DNA of 64,000 nucleotides from Azolla caroliniana. Taxonomy: Eukaryota; Polypodiophyta. Shown here one piece after another: positions 11,763 to 20,619 of the stretch (positions are counted from its first letter, which is position 1; each line of letters starts with the position of its first letter). Both the position numbers and the translations under genes were made by a program. A model generated the notes under the pieces. The model made no database searches and was not told the origin of the DNA. It worked only from the letters and a program-made list of their open reading frames with translations. The DNA lies in contig JBHGNT010000009.1 of assembly GCA_043228905.1 (NCBI GenBank), positions 7,502,001 to 7,566,000 on the forward strand, written 5' to 3'.

Positions 11763-12242
11763 CATATAACACGTAGAATAGGATGGGTGCACTATTTGAT
11801 CTCAACAAAGTGTATAACACAGAGAAAGAGAGAGACAGATATATAATTAGAGCTCAAAAGAGAGACAATATATTTCAAATCCTCCCAATTTACATTACAA
11901 GACTTAGTGCCCCATATTTATACATAAGGCAACTAAGCCCTAACTCCCTTAGGGAGTGTTCACATAAGAAGATACAACATGGGTAGATTGGGACTTTTAT
12001 CCCAACAAACTCCCCCGTAAAATGACTAGTCTAATTTTTACAACAATATAGGGGTGATCTCCCCCATAAGAAGAATTTACAAGCTAAGAAGACTAATTCT
12101 TGAATCAGGAGAGGTTGAGTTAGGTCGGGTTTGTACTTCGGTCCTTTGGTCTTGAACTTTCAACCCTTCGGCTTGGTCGACTCATCAGCTCTCTAGCTTG
12201 ATCAACTGAGTTAGATTTCGGCTCTTTTGGGTTCTATGGGTC
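11763..12242 (-). mobile_element. 3' LTR and internal stub of a minus-strand copia
   Basis: On the minus strand TGTTGGGATAAAAG begins at 12006, directly preceded by a G-rich polypurine tract (ACGGGGGAGTT, 12017-12007), the usual mark just upstream of a 3' LTR. Inside the LTR a TATAAATA box (about 11917-11924) is followed by GA-rich sequence. The left end, near 11763, is uncertain. The internal stub 12007-12242 has no coding sequence and is cut by the LTR that starts at 12243. Confidence 0.6.
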
Positions 12243-12676
12243 TGTTGAGAGACAAGCTCAACATTGGACGAATCAGCTAAGGAAGCCGAGAGCCGAATCG
12301 GATGGAGACTGATCGGCTAGGCCCAAATCGGCTGAATAATCCGAAAGCCGAATTGACTAGCCATTAGGAACCTATATTCCTATTTTAGTAAATAGGAATA
12401 TTGTAGGCAGAGTTAGTGTCAGGGTCATTTATGAGCATTAAAGTATTGATAGTACTTGTGTCAGTCTACTCGTCACACCTTGTATATAAAGTGCACTCTA
12501 AGCACTCTTGTATGTACAGAGAAAATTTTGTAATAGAACATTGTTGTTGTCTGCTCTCTCTTTCTCTCTCTCACTGTGTATCCATTCTCTATGTTTACCG
12601 AACTGTCAAATTTCCGAATAACCAACTGTGTACTCTGTGTCTTATGCTTACACTTTTGCTTCCACACACGCATCTA
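12243..12676 (+). mobile_element. 5' LTR of plus-strand copia element C
   Basis: Starts TGTTGAGAGACAAG at 12243, carries repeated AATCGGCT/AGCCGA words, a TATATAAAG promoter box near 12482-12490 and a CT-rich leader, and precedes a copia gag start at 12780. The 3' end is placed near 12676 (TTTCA) because no clear primer-binding site was seen. Confidence 0.6.
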
Positions 12677-12779
12677 TTTCAGAATTTGAGGGTTGAGAAT
12701 CCTCTATAGCTGACCGAAAAGCAAAGCGAACAAGACAGAGACAAGTTTCTTCGTTTTTCGGAAAAGAAAAGACAGTAAC

Positions 12780-13080
12780 ATGGACAGAGTTATGGGAAGC
12801 TCGCTTTTGATAGAAAAGCTCGACAAGAGCAACTATGCATCTTGGGCATACAAGATGCACCAGTATCTACTCGGCCATGGATATTGGAGTTACGTGGAAG
12901 GAGCAAATGATGTAGCACCGGATGCGACACATAGGAACTTTCCCGCCTGGGAAGAAGCGGCAAGCATAGTAATGCACTGCTTCCGTCCAGAGTCAGAGAC
13001 TAGCTAATGAGCTACAACCAAGGCACCAAGATGCCAAAGGATGCGTGGGCGAACCTCAAATGGGTTTTTGTAAACGTAAG
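12780..13080 (+). pseudogene. Copia C gag, N-terminal fragment
   Basis: ATG at 12780 opens a copia Gag N-terminus: LIEKLDKSNYASWAYKMHQY, then WEEAASIVM. A stop at 13005-13007 overlaps a frame change, after which the PKDAWANLK block of the same protein is read from 13007 in another frame. At 13081 the coding sequence is cut by the LTR of element D. Gag C-terminus, zinc knuckle and protease of element C are not found on either side of D. Confidence 0.75.
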
Positions 13081-13108
13081 TGTTTGCGGAAGCGTAAAAC
13101 AGAGAACA

Positions 13109-13189
<81 letters not shown>

Positions 13190-13517
13190 AGAACACAATT
13201 TCAAAATTATATCAAGACTATATATTCACACTATGCTAAGTAGCAATATTTATACAAGTCCTCTTGGGACTGACAGAAGTACCATGTACTTCAATGCTCA
13301 CACGAGCATCTGACACTTACTACGAGACTATAGCTACCTAGTAGTCTATCCTATACTAGGCTTCCGATTGGACTTCCGGTTACGGATTACACCCGGCCTC
13401 CACTGCTTGCCGGTTTGGTTGCTCACCGTCATACCGATCCATTTCGCCCGATCCGTCTCGCTTACCGGCTCCGGCTTATTCAACCGATCCGGTTCCGGTT
13501 GAGCTTGCCGCTCAACA
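13081..13517 (-). mobile_element. 3' LTR of minus-strand copia element D
   Basis: Plus-strand bounds are TGTTTGCGG at 13081 and CTCAACA at 13517, so the minus strand reads TGTTGAGCGG to CCGCAAACA, a TG...CA LTR of 437 bp. The minus strand has a purine tract (TTGAGGGGGAG, ~13528-13518) touching the LTR start, the expected 3' polypurine tract. A (GA)n run of about 75 bp lies at 13115-13189. No second LTR was found at the other end of element D. Confidence 0.85.
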
Positions 13518-16500
13518 CTCCCCCTCAAGCTCAACCTGAGGTGGGGTCGTAGTGTCGACCTTTGTGGCAGTCGGTTCTTCCAACCGACTTCTCCTGGCGT
13601 CACTCCGCCTTGCTCGCGCTCCTCGTCCGGTCCGGTCCCATTTGCCGCGACCCCTTTGGTTCTGCGCGCCTCGACCCTCTCGGTCGACATGTCTGCTCAA
13701 TAGGCCCATCTCAGCACTCACGTTGTTGTGACTCCGGCACTTGCCGATCCGTCGGTTCTCCCACGATGGCATCGACTTCCGCTGTGTCCGTGTCCCCTTG
13801 GCCTTCACCATGCTTCCCTCGGCTTCTTCAGCCGGTGAACCGAAATCGAATTCTTCATTTGACTCCGCATCATGGTCAGTACCGTCGTGATGACCTCCGC
13901 ACAGCATGCACTTCTCTTCCTGAGTGCACAACTCTTCTTCACAGCTGCTTGCTCCGACCTGTTCGGATGTGTCGACTTCCTTCGTCGACTCGGCTTCCTT
14001 CATCTTCTTGTCTCCTCTTCTTCCGGCTCTCCTCTTACCGACGGGTTCAACAGTTTTTTGGCCTTTGCCCGTTTCAGTAGAGACTTTGCCCTTGCTTCTC
14101 CCCCTCAAGTGCGGCACATCGAGATGCTGAATACCAAGCATGTCGGTAAAGTGCTGCAACTTGTCCGATCCGAGCGGCTTGGTGAAGATGTCGGCAACTT
14201 GCCGATCCGTATGAACATACCGTAGGTCAACTTCACCGCTCAGGACCCGCTCATGCACGAAGTGGTAGTGCACCTCGATGTGCTTTGTGCGAGCATGGAA
14301 CACAGGGTTCCTAGCGAGCTGCAGGCTGCTCATGTTATCGCAATAAATCGGGATCAGGGTCGGTGCCTCGATCTGCAAGTCTCGCAGCAGTCGCCGAAGC
14401 CAGATGGCTTCACAAGTGGCAACGGTAGCGGCCCGGTACTCAGCCTCAGTGCTTGACAAAGCCACTGTGGGCTGCTTCTTGCTGCTCCACGCAACGGTCG
14501 CGCTACCTATGGAGAACATGTATCTGGAAGTGGAGCGGCGATCAGACGCATTGCCGGCCCAGTCCGCATCTGTGTAACCGACAAGCTCTTCGGGTATACC
14601 TCGCCGGTATAGCAGTCCCCGGTCCTTAGTGCCGCTGACATACCGTAATATTCGTTGCGCGCACTGAAGGTGCTCCACGGTTGGCTTCTGCATGAACTGA
14701 CTTACCATGTCGACCGGATAGCTGATGTCGGGTCGAGTGATGGTTAAGTAGATCAGGCTTCCGACAACTTGTCGGAACCGTTTCTCATTGCAGGCCGGTC
14801 CGGAGTTGGGACGGAGGTTCTTGTTCCGGTCCAGGGGTGTGGAGACAGGTCGGCAATCCGTCATGCCGAACTTATACATCATATTCAACACGTAATGTCG
14901 TTGTGAGAGCAATATGCCGTCGGGGGTCCGGAGCACTTCGATCCCAAGAAAATAATGAAGGTCCCCCAGGTCCTTCATTTCGAATGCGTCCGACAACTGG
15001 GACTTGACGCGGTTGATTTCGGGAAGACCCGGTCCGGTGATGACTAAATCATCCACATACAAGAGTATACATACCGGACCGTCAGAGCCTTGTCGGATGA
15101 ACAACGAAGAGTCCGACTTAGAGACAGCAAACCCCAGCTTACGCAGCCGGTGCGTGATCTTCGCGTTCCAAGCTCGGGGGGCTTGCTTCAAGCCGTAAAG
15201 CGACTTCTTCAGTCGGCATACCGCCGACTTGTTCATCTCCGATTGAAATCCGAGGGGCTGAGTCATAAAGACTTCTTCTTCAAGCTCTCCTTGAAGGAAG
15301 GCGTTCTTCACATCCATCTGGTGAAGATGCCACCCACTTGCCGCAGCAACCGCCAGTACCACACGAACCGTCGTCATCTTCGCCACAGGAGCGAAGGTCT
15401 CCTCGTAGTCGATTCCGTGGGTCTACGCGTATCCCTTTGCCACTAACCGGGTTTTGTACCGGTCAACAGAACCGTCGGCGTTGTACTTGACTTTGTACAC
15501 CCACTTGCATCCGATCGGTTTACAGTGACGGGGAGGATCAACTAGGTCCCAAGTTTTGTTGGCATCGAGTGCCCGCATTTCTTCGTCCATAGCGACACGC
15601 CAATTTGCGTCCTTTGCCGCTTCTGCGTAGCTCTCCGGCTCACGCACTTCTGTCACCTTAGTCATGTATGCATAATGATGCGCCATGTATTCATTGTACC
15701 CGTACCGCATGATGGGATCCTTCTGGCGGGTTGATCGGCGCAACACACCGTCACCTGATTTGAGGCCCTTCTTGGCCAGTTCGGTCTTTGTTGCCGAAGA
15801 TCCGCCTTTCTCCTTTCCGGAGTCGGATATGCACCGATCCGACTCATCGTTGCCGGTTTCGAATTCCGGCATCTTCCTCTTCCCCTTCTCTTTGCGCGTG
15901 AACCGTTTCCTCGGTTCCTTGCGCGGGGAGAGCACAACAGAGTCTCCACCACTTGCTGTCTCTTCATCCGACTGGTCCAACCGACTCAGTCGCTCGTTCG
16001 GTCCACTCAACCGTAACGATTCCGGACTCTCATCTTGAGTCCCGGCTTCATCATCCTCTGCCAGGGCTGATTCCGGCTCACTAGCCTGATCTTCCGGCAT
16101 TGGGTCGGGATCGGAAGTCGGAGTCGATACGGAGTACCAGGATGCCGATTCATCGAACTCGACATCCTGGCTAACTCGGACTTCCTTCGTCCGGGGGTTA
16201 AAGCACTTATACCCCTTTTGCTCTTGAGCATAGCCGACTAGGATGCATTTTTCCGATTTTGCATCCAGCTTTCTCCGCTTCTGATCCGGCACATGCACAT
16301 ACGCTATGTTGCCGAATATCCGAAGGTGTCTTAAGTTCGGCTTGCGCCCGAAATATAGCTCATGAGCTGACACCTTGTCACCAATGCGGTTTTGTATGTA
16401 GACGGTCGCCCGGACCGCCTCCGCCCAGTAGAACCGGGGCATGCTCTTCTCCTCCAGCATTGCCCTTGCCGCTTCGACGAGTGTCCGGTTCTTCCTTTCA

Positions 16501-17143
16501 GCCACACCGTTTTGCTCCGGTGTGTATCTGCAGCTGAACTCTCGCCGAATTCCCTTCTACTGCAGATAACTAGTGAATTGGCCGGAAAAATATTCCTTTC
16601 TGCCATCCGACCGAAGGCATTTGATCTTCCTCTCCGATTCCCGTTCCACCATCTTCTGAAGGCTCCGGAAACAGTCGAAGACTTCGCTCTTCCGCTCAAT
16701 GAGGTAGATCCAAGTATGTCGAGTATAGTCGTCGATGAAGGAGACAAAGTATCGGCTCCCGCCAAGGCTTACACTTTGTGCCGGTCCCCACACATCCGAA
16801 TGGATGAGATCGAGCTTGTTACGGCTCTAGTTCCATTCGGTGGGGAATGGAAGCCGGTGTTGCTTCCCAAGTTGGCAGGCTTCACAAATGTCGGCTCTCC
16901 GGCCGCTGAACTTCGGCAAACCGAAAACGACTTGTTTCGTTTGCAGGTCTTGAAGTCGACTCCAGAGTGTCCTTCCATCTAACTCCCGACCATAAATTCT
17001 TCGCATCCTATAGAGCCGAAGATCACGGTTGTGTCTGGATGGGGAATGAAAGTGCATGCCGAATGGAGACGTGTGGTAGGCACCGTCAACCGGGTACAAG
17101 TTGTTGTTGAAAGATAGATGTCTAACACGTTCCGGAGGTTCGA
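13512..17143 (-). mobile_element. Copia element D pol: GAG-pre-integrase, integrase, RT, RNase H, long tail
   Basis: One nearly continuous minus-strand reading, broken by three TAG codons (16827-16829, ~16557, 15423-15425). In order: GAG-pre-integrase with CEACQLGKQHRLPFP (~16850), integrase with HSDVWGP, the second acidic residue (KCLRSDG) and RRKLDAKSEKCILVGY, an acidic/basic hinge, and RT from RYKTRLVAKGYA (~15440) with YVDD at 15059-15048. RNase H follows with TDADWAG, SSTEAEYRA and a KHIEVHYHFVHE end. Copia Pol normally stops soon after this. Here the frame stays open for ~196 more residues (14102-13512), with a Cys/His cluster and a basic end, and its stop codon lies inside the LTR. It is GC-richer than its surroundings. 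Gag, protease and the 5' LTR are missing: at 17143 the sequence switches directly to element C. Confidence 0.88.
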
Positions 17144-18780
17144 ATGAACCTGATATCAATCGGTTGGCTGGATGATGAAGGCTACACAGGTAGCATCCAG
17201 AACAGAGTCATGAAATTCAGCAAAGGAAGCTTGATCGTGGCCCAAGCCCAAAAGATCAAAACATTATACCTGATGCATGCCCGAATATGCCAGGAAGAAG
17301 TGAACGTGGTATCCGACATTGCCGGTGAGTTGTGGCACAAGAGGTTGTGGCACATGAAACAGAAGGGAATGCGGAAACTTGCCAAAGATAACCTCATTCT
17401 GGAGGTGAAAGACTTGCAGCTTGAGAAGTGCACCGACTGGTTGGCCGCAAGCAAAACCGAACCTCTTTTCGGTCAAGACCACCGTCAAGATGGAAAGAAC
17501 CACTAGAGCTTGTGCATACCGATGTATGCTAGGTGGACACGATGACACATGCTGGGTCACAGTACCTCGTGACGTTCATAGATGACCACAACCGTAAGTT
17601 GTGGGTCTCACCGCTGAAGACAAAGGATTAGGCATTATCTGTCTTCAAGGAGCTCCACTCGAGAGTGGAAAGAGAAATCGGCCATAAGCTGAAGGCAGCC
17701 CGAGCGGACAATGGTGGAGAGTATCGTGGGCAGTTCAAGGAATACTGCCAGACAAAAGGAATCTGACCTGAATTCACCATGCCGAAGACCCTAGAGCTAA
17801 ACGGATTGGCCAAAAGGATGAACCAGACTGTGATGGAGAGAGTATGGAGCATGCTTGCACATGCTAAGTTGTCCAAGACGTTTTGGGTTGAGGCGTTGAT
17901 GACGGCGACCTATGTGATAAACCGATCACCCTCAACACCCTTGGATGGAGACACACCATAGAGAGTATGGACCGGTAAAGACGTGTCTTACTGGCATTTG
18001 AAGGTGTTCAACTATCTCACCTACGTGCATGTAGCAAAGGACAAGAGAGCAAAATTAGATCTGAAGTTTCGGTCATGCATATTCCTTGGATACGACATTG
18101 ATGAGTTCGTCTACCGAGTGAGTGTGGGACTTGGTCAACAAGAAGGTGTTCCGGAGTCGAGACATAGTTTTCATGGAAGACAAGACCACTACCAACTGGG
18201 AGTCGGAAAAGAAGATAGTGGACTCCGGGTCGACCAACAAAGATCGGTTGGAAGATGCAAGGACACATCCGGTTGGAAGCCGGATGTCAGCCGAAGACCA
18301 CTATGAACCGGCTGGATTCGGACAGAGAACCAAACCGACCGAAGAGGAATCGAACACCGGAACCAGACAAGACCCCGAATTGGATTCGGATGAAGAATAG
18401 ACAAAGGAGCCGATGTTCGAAAACCAAGGACAGAGATACCCTCTAAGAGATAGAAGCCCCCCCCCCCCCCCGGAGATTTCTGAATGCAGATCATGTGTTG
18501 TTGACCGACGAGGGGGAGCCGGAAAGCTACAAAGAAGCAGTGAAAGGCACCCACAACTACAAGTGGTTGAGTTCCATGCAGGATAAAATGGATTCCCTAC
18601 ATGAGAACCACACATACGAATTGACGGATTTGCCGAAAGGAAAGAGAGCACTCTGGAACAAGTGGGTGTACAAGTTAAAACCGGGAGACGCTGGAAATCC
18701 ACCAAGATAAAAAGCCCGGATCGTGGTGAAGGGGTTTTCAACAGAAGAAAGGAGTGGATTTCGACGAAATCATTGCCCCA
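17144..18780 (+). mobile_element. Copia element C resumed: GAG-pre-integrase, integrase, RT start
   Basis: From 17144 the plus strand reads MNLISIGWLDDEGYT, then FSKGSLIVAQAQ and ELWHKRLWHMKQKG, a GAG-pre-integrase domain. Integrase follows at about 17500-18100 with YLVTFIDDHNRKLWVSPLK, RADNGGEYRGQF and the NGLAKRMNQTVMERVWSML block holding the catalytic Asn/Glu neighbourhood. Several stops occur. A hinge with a 14-C homopolymer (18458-18471) leads to the RT N-terminus (EPESYKEAVKG at ~18508, WNKWVYKLKPG, KARIVVKGF at ~18714), which shifts frame at ~18745 and ends. The palm with YVDD is absent. This is the downstream half of the element that starts at 12243. Confidence 0.8.
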
Positions 18781-18782
18781 AT

Positions 18783-18890
18783 AGTCTGATTGAGAAGAAG
18801 AGCAAAGTCTTCTCCTGTTTCTTGAAGGTGAAGAGCCTTGCCGAACAGGAGATAGGCCGAAAGATCAAATGCCCCTACAAATTATTGCTT
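18783..18890 (+). pseudogene. Out-of-order copia integrase scrap
   Basis: Reads EKKSKVFSCFLKVKSLAEQE, then IGRKIKCPY. This is the integrase core segment that normally lies several hundred residues before RT, yet here it follows the RT fragment of element C. It resembles the corresponding part of element D, so it may come from another copy joined by deletion or recombination. Confidence 0.6.
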
Positions 18891-18943
18891 GTAAACGATG
18901 ATGTTAACTAGTTAAAAAAAACAATAAGTCGAGTATATAGGTG

Positions 18944-19044
18944 ATTGTTACGGGCATGACCATATAATATCCCGTGGTGAGAATGTAAAGAATACTACGG
19001 TACATTCTCACCACGGGATATTATATGGTCATGCCCGTAACAAT
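18944..19044. repeat. Perfect 44-bp inverted repeat with 13-nt loop
   Basis: Left arm 18944-18987 and right arm 19001-19044 are exact reverse complements over 44 bases, separated by AAGAATACTACGG. Outer words are ATTGTTACGGGC and GCCCGTAACAAT. If the element proper starts at TTGTTACGG, a TGA triplet flanks each side and could be a 3-bp target duplication. No coding sequence is present. It could be a very young foldback/MITE-type insertion or a snap-back duplication. Confidence 0.95.
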
Positions 19045-20415
19045 GATGAACTAGAGGCAAATTGTCGAGCAATGGGTTTACTGTCATGTTTGTCATAAAA
19101 AGTTTTCAAATTTATAGTATATGATGTACAATTAAATTGTTTTGCTCAATGGCTTCACAACATCGACATTGGCAAAATTTCCACCAACACTAAGAGTGAA
19201 AACGGTAGGGTTATGTACAATGCAAATAAAAGAATAATAATATCCATGTTTAATTTTGAAAACTTAACATGTTCCTTTGTAATTAATCTATGTTGTAAAA
19301 CTGAATGTGTGTCATGGTTAATGGCACTTTTTAAACAAAGAAAAGGAAGGAGAGAGAAGGCCTTGGATCGATAATCATGCACCTTTTGCACAATTGTGCA
19401 TTTTTACATGTGAATGTAGACCTCGTGTTTGTTTAAAAAATGCTAATAGACCCGATAATAGACATGCTTCTTGGGTCCAGTCCACATTTTCGTCTGTATA
19501 CATCCAAAAAATTTGGAAAGGGGAGAACATATTCTACTATGCAACAGAAAAGGCAAAGAAATTACGTCAATTTGTTCAAGGGAATCAAAGGACTCAAGTT
19601 GCTTGATCAATTGAAATATCATGGTATGAAACATGACTACATTGATATAAATAGTGCATGACATGAGGCATTTTAGTATACTAATGGTTTAATGATCTTC
19701 CAAAAAAATAACAAAACGTGCCTACCACACAAGCCATATAAAATTGTACAAAGTGCACATTTCTCCGAGGTTACATTAGAAAAATATAAATAAAGTCAAG
19801 CAAAAACTTCTTTTTCCATTTAAAAGTAGAGGGTGGGTTGCTCATGGAATATATAACTAGAGGACATGATGATAAAGTAACATTCGCATGTGTGTTTGTG
19901 TGTCATGACTCGTGACTCATGGGACCAACAACCATTTCGAAGCACTCACCCTAGCCATGTAAGGTGGGAGGGAACTTTTAAATTATAGAACAAGAAGAAG
20001 AAGTGAGAGTCAGAAGGAAAAATATAACATGTTACCTAATGTCATTGTTTGGATCTTCCATGATTTTGGTTTTGTTGTCGGGTAGACTAGCGAGGAGTAT
20101 TCCAAGAGGAGGGGCCGCAGGTCCAAAATGTACCATCCTTTCAATCTCATATTCTACGAAAGTCAAAAAAAATGTGCACAATGATCGATTTCCAAAAGTT
20201 ACAAGCCTCGAATCCAAAAGGTTTTTACTTTTTTTTTTTACGTTTGATATGGATGGTTGAGTATGAATATGATCACGGGTGCATGCTATAGTTTTCGAAA
20301 CTCTGATGACATGATGATCACAGTTTCTCGCTATAATCTTACATGATGATGATATGTGGGTTGGTCACTATTATAAATTTCGAGACTCCAATAACGTGCA
20401 TGTTGCTACTAATGG

Positions 20416-20416
<1 letters not shown>
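19045..20416. other. AT-rich, no gene recognised
   Basis: Short overlapping frames at 19394-19664 (both strands) and 20003-20260 have no identifiable motif. No LTR or RT words were seen. Confidence 0.45.

Positions 20417-20491
<75 letters not shown>
20417..20491. repeat. Compound (TA)n(GA)n microsatellite
   Basis: About 20 TA dimers (20417-20456) pass directly into about 17 GA dimers (20457-20491). Confidence 0.95.
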
Positions 20492-20494
<3 letters not shown>

Positions 20495-20619
20495 CGGAGG
20501 TCAAATATGACCTATTAGACCAAAAATATTACATTTCACGTGATACATGCGAAAGTGAGTAGCAACTCTCGACGTTCAAGAACATTACCAATGAATGTTG
20601 CAATAGGGAGTGCACATTG

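Noticed and set aside
13004-13243. Frames giving long Ser-Leu or Arg-Glu runs
   Set aside because: Artefacts of the (GA)n tract in the element D LTR.
13562-14225. Plus-strand frames opposite the element D tail
   Set aside because: Shadows of the GC-rich minus-strand reading; they show no motif, whereas the minus frame is continuous with RT-RNase H.
16392-16982. 196-codon plus-strand frame
   Set aside because: Antisense shadow of the element D integrase, which has clear motifs on the minus strand.
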